Positions 33,183 through 44,979 of a stretch of 64,000 bases of DNA are shown piece after piece (the stretch's first letter is position 1; each line of letters opens with the position of its first letter). Below the pieces are notes generated by a model, which saw only the letters and a list, made by a program, of their open reading frames with translations, searched no databases and was not told the origin of the DNA. The stretch comes from Acanthosepion pharaonis (lineage: Eukaryota > Mollusca > Cephalopoda > Sepiida > Sepiidae). The translations under genes were made by a program, and so were the position numbers. The stretch spans positions 380,001-444,000 of the forward strand of contig CAHIKZ030005494.1 in assembly GCA_903632075.3 (NCBI GenBank), read 5' to 3'.

Positions 33183-33895
33183 TTAGGTTGTCCCAAAAGT
33201 TCGTAAACACTTGCGAAAAATTGAATTTTTAATCGTTTTTGGAAGCGCATTGTGACATCGGACGAGAAATGGGTCTATCTGGTCCAGCACAATCGAGACA
33301 AGCGATGAGTTCAGAAAGGGCACAAGACACCGTCGGTTCCAAAACAAGATCGATTCGGCAAGAAAGTCATGGAACTTTGAAGGAATCGTGCATTTTGAGT
33401 TGGTTCTGAATGGTTGTGCCATCAGTGCCGAACTTTACTGTCAGCAACTGGAGCGGGTCTATGAAAAGTGGAAGCAAAAGTACCCGGCTCTGATCAACCG
33501 AAAGCGCGCTTTTATGCAGCAGGACAATGCCAAGCCACACACCGCCAGGAAGACCAAAGACAAGTTTGAAGAGCTGGACAGCATTGAGGTTCTGCCACAT
33601 CCAGCCTACAGTCCTGACTGTGCTCCATCAGATTACGGCTTTTTCCACTCAATGCAACACTTTCTGAAGGGCTGCCGCCATCGACTGTTTGATGAAGTCG
33701 AGGAAGCGTGTCAAGTATTCAAGTCAAGGTTGAATGGTATTTCACCAGATCTGAAAAGCTTGCAGATCGATGGCAGAAAGTCTTGGAAAATGATGGTCTC
33801 TATTTTGAGGAATAATTTTTGTTGTTTTTGTTATTACTTGGTGAGTAAAATTTCAATTTTTTTGCAAGTGTTTACAAACTTTTGGGACAACCTAA
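33183..33895 (+). mobile_element. Internally deleted mariner element
   Basis: Terminal inverted repeats of about 33 bp start TTAGGTTGTCCCAAAAGTT and end with its complement, flanked by TA on each side (33,181-33,182; 33,896-33,897). The length is 713 bp against about 1.3 kb for intact mariners, so the N-terminal half of the transposase is gone. Boundaries are exact. Confidence 0.92.
33225..33815 (+). pseudogene. Mariner transposase, catalytic half
   Basis: Starts after the deletion with VTSDEKWVYL (first catalytic Asp, about 33,253) and then frameshifts. The open frame at 33,388 onward encodes GIVHFELV-like sequence, QQDNAKPHTAR (second Asp) and YSPDCAPSDYGFF (third Asp). By my count 35 residues separate the second and third Asp, one more than the mariner norm of 34. 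The extra residue is in the EELDSIEVLPH segment. The DNA-binding domain is lost, so the copy could only move in trans. Confidence 0.88.
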
Positions 33896-33899
33896 TACT

Positions 33900-34379
33900 T
33901 ATACCAATGCATCATGTCCGAGATTCAGAGAGTAAAACATGCCTCAATGAAGTTCAGCATGGTAAAAGAATCGAATATAAACAGGTGTAGTGTTACAGAG
34001 ATACACACCTGATTCTTTTGGTCTTTGAGATCCTTTTGCGAGGGATTGGATTGTAGGTCTTCAAGAGGTGAGATGGTCATTTCAGAGAACGGTTACATAT
34101 GTTGAACGTGATTTGGTGATGCTTTGATGTCGGCAACAGTTGCCAAATGACATCTTACACCTGCAGACTAAGTTCTGGATACCTCCATATTTTACAGACA
34201 CTCACCAAGAAGGATATACTATAAATGTAGAAGAGGCAGGTTGTATTGCATCCGAAGTACAGATCAGAGCAAATCTGGATTCAGCAGTGCCAACCTGGAC
34301 CATTTAGAATCATTAAGTTACAGCAGGATTTTAGAAATGCAGGCATCAAGCCACTTATGCAAAAATACAGTCATGTAGT
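33900..34379. other. Unidentified, less AT-rich
   Basis: Moderate GC content with broken frames. It looks like decayed mobile DNA but no motif is recognisable. Confidence 0.3.
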
Positions 34380-34800
34380 TCTCCAGAGGCAGAAGGTCCA
34401 TCCTGGGTACGATGATAAACTACATCATTGTCCTGGGTAAGATGATAACTACGTCCAACAGCAAGGACTCCAAGCAGGTTTTGAGAAGCATGGAACTACC
34501 TTTTAATTGCTTTTGTTCCCAGGTACACCATGACCCAGGGTGGTAGAACCTGTTAGGGTCCCGAACTGGGGTCAAAACACTATGAAAGTGTAAAAATAGG
34601 TTTTATTACCAGAAATACATTTTTGAAAAAAAAAAAAAAAAGTATTACAGCGGTACATATTTGTAGGAAAATGACCAGAAATAGATTTTTGGAAAAAAAA
34701 AAAAAAAAAAAAAAAAAATATGACCAACAATAAAAATTTTGTCGACATTAAATAACCCATTGACATTGATATGCCATAAAGCAAAACAGAACAAACTAAA
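34380..34800 (-). repeat. Interspersed repeat B, antisense copy
   Basis: Reverse complement of 46,540-46,870 and 59,935-60,380. Shares AACTACGTCCAACAGCAAGG, CCAGGGTGGTAGAACCTGT and, at its end, TTAAATAACCCATTGA. Two internal A runs (34,624-34,640; 34,694-34,718) interrupt it. Confidence 0.75.
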
Positions 34801-34879
34801 GGAAATGAAAATTATCAATAAGAAGAGGATAGACAATTGATCCTTGATTTGGAAAATTTAAGATTGTAATATTTAGAGA

Positions 34880-35010
34880 AGCATCCATGAGGGAGATTCA
34901 GTCATTTAGTGCATCAACGATCAAGCAAAGACAGTATAAAGCACATTGGATCTACTGACACTTTCTCCTGCCAAGAGAGAGATTCAAATCCTGCCAAAAA
35001 GCACATATTT
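34880..35010 (+). mobile_element. Possible tRNA-derived SINE relic
   Basis: GATTCAAATCC at 34,981-34,991 is a good B box. An A box is not clear upstream. Confidence 0.25.
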
Positions 35011-35123
35011 TTCTACAAGATTTCTCAAATATTCAGGCCAGTAGTTGAAGATCAATATACTGTTTAATAAATAAATGGCCTATCTATTCAAATATGGGTA
35101 TCCACCGGAAATATATATTAAGG

Positions 35124-35124
<1 letters not shown>

Positions 35125-35198
<74 letters not shown>

Positions 35199-35203
35199 TA
35201 ATA
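35125..35203. repeat. A run plus (TA)n microsatellite
   Basis: A15 followed by about 32 TA units. Confidence 0.95.
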
Positions 35204-35514
35204 CCCCTGAAGAATGGACAAATAGGTTTGAGAAAACTGAGACATGATTTTTTTTTTTTATTAGAAATTTTATTATGACTAAAAGAAAAAAAAGCATTTT
35301 AGGATTAAAATTTTGCTTTTGTCAAAATATCCTCCTTTAGCCTTGATTACTGCAGCACAAATTTTGGCATTCATTTAAAAAGTTCCCCAAAGTATAAATT
35401 TGATAATTGATTCCATTCTTTTTTTCAATGACTAAGAATACTTTTTCATTTTTATTTTTTTCTACTCTTCTGTCACGTTTATCTCATGCTAACTCTGGAA
35501 GTAGCTTCAAACTG

Positions 35515-35516
<2 letters not shown>

Positions 35517-35580
<64 letters not shown>
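35517..35580. repeat. (TA)n/(GT)n microsatellite
   Basis: TA followed by nine GT units. Confidence 0.95.
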
Positions 35581-35943
35581 ATATTACATACACACGCATT
35601 ACATGCAAACAGTATGTGACAGAGAATCAACTCTTCTCTTACAATATAGATTATTACCCATGTGATAAATAGGTCAAAGTGGAATTTAAAAAAAAAAAAA
35701 ACGTTTAGATACAAACAGCTGCTGCTGCTAATTTTTCTTGTAAGCATTTCTCCGCAAGGTATTAGCCCAATTTACTTCTGATGGAGACAAGTTGATCAGA
35801 CATTAATTAAAATAAACCAAACACTTGGTGGCTGGGTTTCACAAAGAAAAAGAACAAATTTTGTAAATACAGTAACAATGAGAGACAGTGTTAAAATGCT
35901 AACACTAAAGTTGACTTATAAACATCCAATGTCCAGGGATGTC

Positions 35944-36045
<102 letters not shown>

Positions 36046-36319
36046 CTGTAAATGTAATCAAAATGACTTGTGGCACAAAACAGTGGGGGAAAGAATCATA
36101 TATTTAATAATAGCCATTTAAAATTCCATTTTAATTTTCTTTTGCAGTCCCCACCCCTACCCAGACACCCACAAAATTAGCCACAAACAGCAATATTTTA
36201 AAATTAACCTAATAAACAAAAAAACATTTATTTATCTAATACTGCTTTAGGTATCCAATTTAAAGAACATCAATATCAAAAGTAAATTATTTAAAAAAAA
36301 AAAAAATTTCTGGTATTTT

Positions 36320-36445
36320 TTATGTACCGTATCCCTTGAAGATGTGGGCGGATGATGCTCTCCACAGCTTCCTACCTTAGCTCTAAGTAACGTTTATCAC
36401 CTTACTATTCCCTCCTGTTCTTGTTCTGCCATCAATTTACACAAG
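36320..36445 (-). pseudogene. LINE 3'-end fragment
   Basis: Plus strand reads TATCCCTTGAAGATGTGGGC then CTCTCCACAGCTTCCTA, the antisense of the LINE tail (EAVESIIRPHLQGIRY on minus). Same family as 32,150. Confidence 0.6.
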
Positions 36446-37595
36446 AATATAAAATGAAAGCAAAAATTAAATTCAAAACAATTTCTTTTAAAACCACTAC
36501 AGCACATTTTAAACAATTTTGAAAAAAAATTTATATATTTAATTTATAATTGTAAAAATATATTTTAATTTATATTTATATTTTGGGGTGGGGACAGCAG
36601 ATTATTCAATTTAAATGAAATTTTCAGTACTTATTCATTAACAAATGAATAGAAAAGTGTGTAAATGTTCTGGGGGGGGTTCAGTTTAATCACCCTTTTC
36701 GATATCTTGTGTATATTTTTTTTTTTTTATTGGGGAGGGTGAGGCAAGGAGGCGAAATTTTGTTACAATTATCTAAAGAAAATCCTTAAAGATGTTATTT
36801 CAGGAAAATAAAAAAAAATACGATGCAATATCAAAAGTGAGAACATACTGAAAATTTATCCTGAACCTTATCAAAAATAATTCAATAGAACTCAAAGAAT
36901 ATTTTGGCGGGAAGTGGTGCTTGCATAATTTAATAAAACATTTTCTTTCAGATTGGACTGGAGAAAAAAAAAATGTATGCTTAATATTTATTCTTAAAAG
37001 AATGACAAGTGTGTAAAGGGTAGTACCTATTTTAAAAGAATTGTAATTACTTTTTCATTTTTGTAACTGTTAGATTATCTTTTTGTATAGAAGTTCAAAA
37101 AAAGAAATGGCAATCTTTACCTTTGTGTCAAAAAAAAAAAAAAAAAAAAAAAAAGGGTATCAAAAGGGATGGTTTTTCCCTTGACACCACTATTATTTTA
37201 ACTACCTCCACTCCTTGGCAATATTTGTTATTTTAAAAAGTGATGATTAGAATTGTAATAAAACCTAAACATATGAAAGTGAATTTACACATTTTCTTTG
37301 TTCGCAACAGTTTATAACTAAAATAATTAGCATTCAATTCATCTTATGTTTTGGTTTTATTTCTTTATACACTTTTGAATTATATTTTTCAAAGTTGCGA
37401 TAACAGAATGAATGTTTAAAAACACATAAGTTTTACTGATTGGGCCAACCACAAATACAAGATGCCTTCATTCAATGAAGGAAAAAAATAAATAAAATCA
37501 AATCATTATTTATTATACAAATTACAATTAGGTTACAATAAAACTTTATTCCTTCAGGCATGGAATATATGAGATCTGCTATCTTTTCTTGTGAA
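36446..37595. other. AT-rich, no gene recognised
   Basis: A run at 37,130-37,153. No coding or repeat signal. Confidence 0.45.
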
Positions 37596-37667
37596 ATATC
37601 TATTTAAAAAGAAAATACTTTTGTTTGGCTAATGCCAAACAAAAGCATTTTCTATTTAAATATAGAT
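37596..37667. repeat. Long perfect-looking hairpin
   Basis: 34-bp arms (37,596-37,629 and 37,634-37,667) pair with only a few mismatches around a four-base TAAT loop. The apical part TTTTGTTTGGC/GCCAAACAAAA is perfect. Too tight a loop for a typical miRNA precursor. A tiny palindromic MITE or replication-derived inverted duplication is possible. Confidence 0.75.
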
Positions 37668-37805
37668 TTTTATGCATATTGAAAAAAATATTCAAAAAGT
37701 TCCCAGCTTAAATAAGTTAAAACAAGAAAGCATAATTGAGAGTATCAGTTTTTACTTTTATATTTATTGGCATATTTTAAAACTAAAATATTAAGTCAGA
37801 AGTAC

Positions 37806-38243
37806 ACTATTTACATTATTTGGATTATTGTCCTCATCTTAGTAGCCATATTTATTACATTTCGGCCATTGTACACTCCGGCCTTCTTCAGGTGGTTGGA
37901 ATGTCAAACTGAACCCTTTATTTCGCTCACTGGGGTAGACTGTTCTAGTTCTATGTGCCATGTTTAATGGATGTCAGTTATCAGTTATCTCCTGTTAATT
38001 CCCCTCTCCAAGTTCTCCACTGTCTTAACTATTTGGGTCCTGTCACTGGATCTAACCAATGCCTTTATCCACTAGCATGTGAAACTAGAACAGTCTACCC
38101 CAGTGAGTGAAACAAAGGGTTCAGTTCGACATTCCAACCACCTGAAGAAGGCCGGAGCATACAACAGCCGAAACGTTGTAATAAATATGGCGACAAAGAT
38201 GAGAACAATAGTCCGAACCTTCATCTCAGAAATATAGACAACA
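37806..38243. mobile_element. SINE 2 inverted pair
   Basis: Left half (37,806-38,076) is antisense and retains an A-box remnant (CCTTTATCCACTAG, 38,061). Right half (38,077-38,243) is a sense 5'-truncated copy, ending with CTCAGAAATATAGACA. Arms 37,820-37,963 and 38,077-38,218 are highly complementary. The right 3' domain has CTGAAGA, an AGGCC..GCC stem, GAAAC and GTA, the best hammerhead-like version in this family. Confidence 0.7.
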
Positions 38244-38699
38244 GATACTAAGTCAGAAGTGTCCATCCTTTCCCCATAAATATATGTTAAATAGTTAATT
38301 TTTTAATAGATTTTTTACCCAAAATTATTTTTTACAATAAACCTTATTTTTAGTAGGTATGTGTATATGTGTAAAAGGAACAGTCTTTAATAGGATTCCT
38401 CAATCTAAGCCAATTGTCATAAATTACGTTGGTTGAGAAAATAAAAAATAGATAAATGAAATAAACAACTCAAATACATATACCCACCAAAAATATTGTT
38501 TATAGTAATAAAAAAATATCACAAGGGAATAATAAAGTCATTGCTAACTGTAAAAAGTATTGATCAGTGTTTGAAGACAATGTTTCAGCAAATATAACAA
38601 TAGTTAAATTAGTCAATGATAATAATTATTAACAATCACAAAAATCCCCTTTGAAGCTAATTCATTTATAATAGAATGCAGTATTATGAAAAATAGCCA
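38244..38699. other. No gene recognised
   Basis: AT-rich; nothing assigned. Confidence 0.4.
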
Positions 38700-39355
38700 T
38701 CAATATTGGAACCACCTATGATGCTGCAGGTGTACCGAGAATACATTATGGAGACTGTGGTGGTTGCCCAGGGGACCTTAATAATCATGACCAAATGACA
38801 TCCAATGTAAGAAGCACAAGACATATCCAGCAGTTCAACACAGCATTGTTTGGCTTCCATTGAACATGAAAGCAGAAGACCCACAAGGATGCATCTGTTG
38901 ATACCAAACACCTGGGCTCATTACATCACTGCATGAACCCAGGAGGACAGGCAATGTGTGTTACAGGTCCAATTGTTTTGGGCTGATGGTAAGATTTGGC
39001 CACACTGCCCAATTGTCAACAAGGGGTTGAGCAGGCTGGAGGCAGTTCCATACTGGCAGGAGTATATTCACATGGTATCAGTTGGGTCCTCCTAAAAATC
39101 GTTGATCAGTGACCACTATGCTCCAATGCTATGTAATCATTTGTACCTAATTAAATATATCATGTACTCCAACAATGATGAGTTCAAATTGCTCAGAATT
39201 AGATTGAAGAGTATTTTGAAGAGTGTGACCACTACAGTCAGACAAGCCCAACTGAGCATTTATAGAATGGAGTGGAGAGGTCAATCCACACACAAGATCC
39301 TGTACGCATAAATATGAAAGAGCTGTGGACTGCTATTATATTCTTAAATAGCCTT
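38700..39355 (+). pseudogene. Tc1-like transposase relic
   Basis: Reading across frames: SRRPTRMHLLIPNTWA (about 38,875), FWADGKIWPH (about 38,975), a GSSILAGVYSHG-like block (39,050, corresponding to the family's GGSxMVWGxF), then MERSIHTQDPVRINMKELWTA (39,270-39,335), the conserved C-terminus. The catalytic DDE residues cannot be recovered because of many stops and frameshifts. It is an old dead copy. Confidence 0.6.
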
Positions 39356-39740
39356 GTCAAATTGAGACTTTCATATGGATGTCATGCATGGCACCAGACC
39401 CATTCAGAAATATCTAAACTGTCAGGTGAATATAACCATTTCCTCCTAAGTTCAATGGTGAAAGAAAACTTTGAGCAAGTAAAGCCTGAGAGTCTTGGCA
39501 AAGATCCTCCTTTGAAGTTTGTGAACTGGCACTACAGAATCACAAAGATCTCTACTAAATAACAGAAATTACATTACATGATGACTACCAACAGCAGCAA
39601 CAACTAAAATGAATTGCACATGTAACTCAAAGAGAAAATAATGACATAATCAAGATGTTGAGATTCCACACCACTTCAAACAGATGGTTAGAAAGGAAAC
39701 CCCTATCAATACTGGAAAGAGTGATAACAGCTAATGGACT
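39356..39740 (+). pseudogene. Non-LTR RT C-terminal fragment
   Basis: LRLSYGCHAWHQT (39,358) corresponds to the LINE RT motif LxYGCxxW. SKLSGEYNHFLLSSMV follows, and after a stop IAHVTQRENNDIIKMLRF matches the family's C-terminal tail. It joins in frame to the Tc1 relic, so the frame at 39,272-39,562 is a chimera. The (CAAA)n/A tract at 39,757-39,820 may be its 3' tail. Confidence 0.55.
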
Positions 39741-39756
39741 TGAGAAACCTGTTTTC

Positions 39757-39785
39757 CTAAACAAACAAACAAACAAACAAACAAA

Positions 39786-39820
<35 letters not shown>
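39757..39820. repeat. (CAAA)n plus poly(A)
   Basis: Seven or eight CAAA units, then A of about 33, typical of a LINE/SINE 3' tail. Confidence 0.95.
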
Positions 39821-39823
<3 letters not shown>

Positions 39824-40419
39824 TGTTTTACAAGAAAAATTAGTACTGAAAGTAGTACTGGATGCTTGGTCAATGAATGCCAAATGTTTCTTTGAGGAAA
39901 ACAGCTAATATTACCATTGAGACAACATAACCAAATATCTTTCCAGAGGTCTTCTGACAACTTGCAAAACTGATCCTATGTTTATTTGCTCCAAAGCCGT
40001 CACCCATTTACGTACTGACCAGGATTGAAATTGTTTCTTGTATGATCACCAAAGTTAAGCAATGTTTCAATGTGATATGTCACTGAAAATTAGTAAACTA
40101 TCAATGAAGTTATTATTAACATCACTGATGATACACTTCAGCACATTGAGATTGCCTTGGCAACATCGGAAAATGTAAACCATATATTGCTACAAAATTA
40201 CTTCCTTTCTGTACATCCATAATCAGAACTGAGAGGAGAGAGGGTTTCATCAAACTTGGGCATTTTGCTGTCAAAATTTGATCATTTCTCAATGAAAATT
40301 TTACCTTGAATAAATTGGAAGAGGTGGATGGGATCTCTTGACAACCATTATTGCCCAATTTAAAATATTGAATTTTTTCCCCCCCATATAAGAATTGATA
40401 AACAATACTACTTAGTTAA
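39821..40419. other. Unidentified
   Basis: Mixed composition with short frames on both strands. No motif recognised. Confidence 0.35.
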
Positions 40420-40715
40420 TTTGATTTTATGGGTTATCAACTCTTTGTAGGTTATTTAAAGCCGAAACATTTTGAATTGTAAGAAAATTTTTTTTTTTTT
40501 GAATGAACATTGCATGAACATTTTTTGGAGAATAACAATGATTTTCCCCAGATACAAGTCCTACTATTTAACCCATAGCAGGGAGGAGTAGATTGATTCA
40601 TACTTAACCCAATGGTATTTGCATCTAAGTGAATGCAATGAACCCAATTGGAATTTGAACACAGCTTCACAATCCGGCTTCTATCCATTACACCATCCAC
40701 ACATTCACAGCCAAA
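40420..40715 (-). mobile_element. tRNA-derived SINE (OR-like)
   Basis: The clearest antisense copy: tail GGGTTATCAACTCTTTG, then TTATTTAAAGCCGAAACATT, middle CAAGTCCTACTATTTAACCC (40,555), head TCCATTACACCATCC (40,684, complement of A box GGTGTAATGGATAG) and TTGGAATTTGAACAC (40,649, B box). Confidence 0.8.
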
Positions 40716-40779
40716 AATGAATAGACTAATAACTGAGAAGAATCTTTGGTATCTCATTCAGATCAACTTGAGTCATGAG

Positions 40780-40960
40780 TGAATATGGCATTAATAATTT
40801 TTGGAGAAACAATTTTTCAGTGTACAAGTCCTACTATTTAACCCATAACAAGGAGGAGGAGAGTGATTCATACCTAATCCAAGTGTATTTGCATGCAAGT
40901 GACTATAACTAACTAGACTGGAATTTGTACTTGTACTGTTTAATCAGCCAAACTTTGCTC
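40780..40960 (-). mobile_element. SINE (OR-like), second copy
   Basis: CAAGTCCTACTATTTAACCC at 40,823 and GACTGGAATTTGTAC at 40,916. Closely follows and resembles the copy at 40,420, suggesting tandem duplication. Confidence 0.65.
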
Positions 40961-41535
40961 TTCAGATGAAGTGCAGGCTGAGATAAGCAAATAATTCAAG
41001 GTGTTATTAAAAAAAATAAAATAAAAGCATCAATTATAAAGAATACTTGTAAAACTTGTATACAAAATAATGGTGGTCATGCTTAAGGTTACCAAATTCA
41101 AAATAACTATGTAAAAATGCAAGAATTCCTTTATATAGAATTTACCATTTATAGATTTGAAACTACGCAAAATCATGTTCTGTAAATAATAAATCACAAC
41201 GAAAGAGATGCAAATTCTACAGAATTAACTATGAAGCATTGGCAGATCATGCGTTTAATTGAAAACTAAAATAATAAATATTTGTTCTTTCATTAAGGTG
41301 GAGTGTGAAAGAGATGATGGAGGATGTTTTCCTTTATCTAAAACAAATATATAATTAACAAAATTAACATTTAAATGTCATTTTGAGCAGGAGTGAATAA
41401 GTAACAGTAAAAGAATATGAAACGTTTTCTAGTGTTGAAAAAACGTGAGACAAAATAAGAGAAAAAGTAGCAGAAAGAAAGATTGTTAGAATAAATGAAG
41501 AGAAAGAAATCAGTGCGAACATTTGACAGACACGG
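40961..41535. other. AT-rich, no gene recognised
   Basis: Nothing assigned before the minisatellite. Confidence 0.45.
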
Positions 41536-41536
41536 G

Positions 41537-42665
41537 AGCAAGAGAGTGAGAAGGGGGTGAAGGAGAAAGCCAAGAGTGAGAAGGGGGTGAAGGAGAAAGC
41601 CAAGAGTGAGAAGGGGGTGAAGGAGAAAGCCAAGAGGAGAAGGGGTGAAGGAGAAAGCCAAGAGGAGAAGGGGTGAAGGAGAAAGCCAAGAGTGAGAAGG
41701 GGGTGAAGGAGAAAGCCAAGAGTGAGAAGGGGGTGAAGGAGAAAGCCAAGAGTGAGAAGGGGTGAAGGAGAAAGCCAAGAGTGAGAAGGGGTGAAGGAGA
41801 AAGCCAAGAGTGAGAAGGGGTGAAGGAGAAAGCCAAGAGTGAGAAGGGGTGAAGGAGAAAGCCAAGAGTGAGAAGGGGGTGAAGGAGAAAGAGAGAAGGG
41901 GTGAAGAGAAAGCCAAGAGGAGAAGGGGTGAAGGAGAAAGCCAAGAGGAGAAGGGGTGAAGGAGAAAGCCAAGAGTGAGAAGGGGTGAAGGAGAAAGCCA
42001 AGAGTGAGGGGGTGAAGGAGAAAGCCAAGAGTGAGAAGGGGTGAAGGAGAAAGCCAAGAGTGAGAAGGGGGTGAAGGAGAAAGCCAAGAGGAGAAGGGGG
42101 GTGAAGGAGAAAGCCAAGAGGAGAAGGGGGAAGGAGAAAGCCAAGAGGAGAAGGGGGAAGGAGAAAGCCAAGAGTGAGAAGGGGTGAAGGAGAAAGCCAA
42201 GAGTGAGAAGGAAAAAAAAAAAAAAAAAAAAAAGAGGAAAGCCAAGAGAGGAGGGGGGGGGAGAGAAAGCCAAGAGTGAGAAGGGGGGAGAGAAAGCCAA
42301 GAGGAGAAGGGGGGGAGAGAAAGCCAAGAGGAGAAGGGGGGGGGGAGAGAAAGCCAAGAGGAGAAGGGTGGGGAGAGAAAGCCAAGAGTGAGAAGGGTGG
42401 GGAGAGAAAGCCAAGAGTGAGAAGGGTGGGGAGAGAAAGCCAAGAGTGAGAAGGGTGGGGAGAGAAAGCCAAGAGTGAGAAGGGTGGGGAGAGAAAGCCA
42501 AGAGTGAGAAGGGGAAAAAGAACAGAGAGAAAGCCAAGAGTGAGAAGGGGAAAAAGAACAGAGAGAAAGCCAAGAGTGAGAAGGGGAAAAAGAACAGAGA
42601 GAAAGCCGAGAGCAGGAAGAAAAAAAAAGAGAAAGCCGAGAGTGAGAAAAAAAATAAAAGACAAA
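41537..42665. repeat. 28-30 bp GA-rich minisatellite, 1.1 kb
   Basis: About 38 units of GCCAAGAGTGAGAAGGGG followed by TGAAGGAGAAA. Three sub-arrays differ: GGTGAAGGAG units to 42,210, GGGGGAGAG/GGTGGGGAGAG units to 42,510, then AAAAAGAACAGAGAG units. A 20-bp A run at 42,212-42,233 interrupts it. Minus-strand frames of 359-432 codons (Ser/Leu/Pro/Phe) exist in all three phases and are artefacts. Confidence 0.95.
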
Positions 42666-42764
42666 GCATGAAGAAAGGAAAAGAGCAGAGAAAGAAAAAG
42701 TAAGAAAACTAAAAGGAAAGAATTAATCAATATATAGTATTTATTCAAAAATTATAACAAACGT

Positions 42765-42869
42765 GTTATAGCATCACTACAAAAATAGCCATTTTGTTTC
42801 AACACTTTTGGTGTCTTGTCAAGTGATGGTGTTGATTGCAGAATAAAGCATGTAATAAGTTCAAAACCA

Positions 42870-42937
<68 letters not shown>
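42765..42937. repeat. Foldback-family fragment plus (TA)n
   Basis: 42,765-42,865 matches 18,225-18,300 (GCATCACTACAAAAAT, TGTTTCAACACTTTTG). (TA)n at 42,876-42,937 follows. Confidence 0.7.
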
Positions 42938-42941
<4 letters not shown>

Positions 42942-43910
42942 AAAAAACAAAAATAAATTGTATACAAATTAGTAAAAAGGACTACACAGTCCAAAAAAGC
43001 AACATTTTACAAAGACAATATACAAACTAAAAACAAATTGCAACTGAATTTCAACAATATTACATATATCACAGATGAAAAAAATAAAATAGGTAAAGAA
43101 AACATTTTGACCCAAGGTGTTCATCAAATAACGATAACAACTTTTATGCTTTTCTTTCTTCTAGATTCTCCATAATAGCAAATGTCCATTATCAATCTTT
43201 TTATTTTTTAACATTACACTTGTAGTGACTACGTCTGAGTGAAGAAAAAATAAAATATAAACATAAGTAACTATAAATAATAAAGAAGTAATTGATGATC
43301 AGGACAAGTTGGTCAGGTTAAGTAGAAGCAAACTATCTGAAGTCTGCCAGGATAATGCATTACTGATTAAGACAGAAAATGACAACTCTTAGATTCTCAT
43401 TTGAAGAGTTTTATGATCTGACTGATAGAGTATTATCTACTTAAAAACAGGAAATGAAAATCATACAAAGAGGAAAACTTCATTGGCATCTTACCTGGAA
43501 ATATATAGCTCACTGGTAGAAAAAAGAAGAAATGACAGACAAAAAGTAAGAACTTAAAATTCCATACACCAAATTGGTGAGGCTTCTTAACACAGACATT
43601 GAAAAAAAGGACTAATTTCTGATAAATAAAATAATAATTGTTAAGATGCAGGTTTTCAAAGGCCAAATAATTTTTTTTTTCTTTTTTTTTTTTTTAGACA
43701 ACTTCTCTCACATTACAACTTTTAGGGCTTGGCATTTTGTCCTTTAAATCAATGTACTCTGAAAAAAGTGCAGTGGGTTCTCTTTACAACCATTTTTCAC
43801 AGAGACTCGACCCTTCCCAAAAAATTGCTTTGTGAAGAGATCTAAAAGGATTAACATGACAGAGGAAGTGAAAAGGGAGGTCAAAATCCATTGATGCAAT
43901 ACGTAGGGAA
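42938..43910. other. AT-rich, no gene recognised
   Basis: T-rich patch at 43,670-43,696. Nothing else assigned. Confidence 0.45.
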
Positions 43911-44188
43911 AAAACTGAAAAGACCATCGACACCAGAATAGGGAGGAACAAAAATAACTGAAAAGGCACGGACGCCAGGAGGAGAAACAAAAAAAAAACT
44001 GAAAAGGCATGGACGCCAGGAGGATGAGAAAACTGAAAAGGCATGGACGCCAGGAGGATGAGAAAACTGAAAAGGCATGGACGCCAGGAGGATGAGAAAA
44101 CTGAAAAGGCATGGACGCCAGGAGGATGAGAAAACTGAAAAGGCATGGACGCCAGGAGGAGGAGAAAACTGAAAAGGCATGGACGGTT
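43911..44188. repeat. 34-bp minisatellite
   Basis: About eight units of AAAACTGAAAAGGCATGGAC plus GCCAGGAGGATGAG. The first two are diverged, the last five almost identical. Minus-strand open frames repeat PFQFxxPPGVHA and are artefacts. Confidence 0.92.
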
Positions 44189-44979
44189 TAAACTGTGTTT
44201 CAAGTTTAGGTTTCTTGTTCCTTTCTAAAATCTATTTCAGTTCTATGCTCCTAATGCTTGTCTTTTCCTACACTAATACGACTCCACACAGTAACACTCT
44301 ACCTTGAATGGCTCTTGGGCCTTGTATTGAATGAATATTAGTAAAAAGTAAATAAAAAAAATCATGGTAAGAATTATATTCTGACATGGTGCTGATGTGT
44401 TCTTTGCCCGGCTCACTTTCCCAAAATCACAAATAGATTTTTTTTTTTTTTTTTAAGGGCTTCTTTGTCAGGCTGTGAACTTTACAAAATGACTTCATGC
44501 ATAATCAGACTTTAAAAAAATTGCTGATACATAGTATAGAAAATTAAAACTGATTTTGCCAAAGCAAGAAATTACCGAGTCAATGTGCAAGATTTCAAGC
44601 AATCGACCAAAGAAAAAATAAAAATACAATGAAGGTTTTAACAGAAGCCAATCAGATGATTAAGGCTAATGTAAAGAGACTTTCACAGCCTTAACGAGCT
44701 AATATCTTTTTTTGCCTGCGGGTCGCAAAGTCAATGGCTCAATTCAAAGATGAAAGCTTATTCATTGCAATTTCACTAGAAGAAAAAAATGTTAGTATCT
44801 TACTATAAAAGCAAACTTGTACTCAACTAACAAAAGACAGCGTAAAGAATTATAGATTAAGGAAAACAAAGAGAAAAAGTATACAAGGAATTTTTAATGT
44901 TTGTTTTTTTTTTTTTTTTTGCCAGGGTAACTACACTTGTAAACCCAAAAGCTCACTTTATCGTGACAAAAATGTATTC
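44189..44979. other. No gene recognised
   Basis: T run at 44,437-44,454 and 44,906-44,921. Unassigned. Confidence 0.45.

Noticed and set aside
37596..37667. microRNA precursor
   Set aside because: The loop is only four bases and pairing continues to the base with no expected overhang features. Kept only as an unexplained hairpin.
41364..42748. Minus-strand open frames of 359, 432 and 412 codons
   Set aside because: All three overlap the same minisatellite in different phases and consist only of its translated repeat. Stop-free units, not genes.
43744..44203. Pro/Phe/Ser repeat protein on the minus strand
   Set aside because: Product of the 34-bp minisatellite in three phases.
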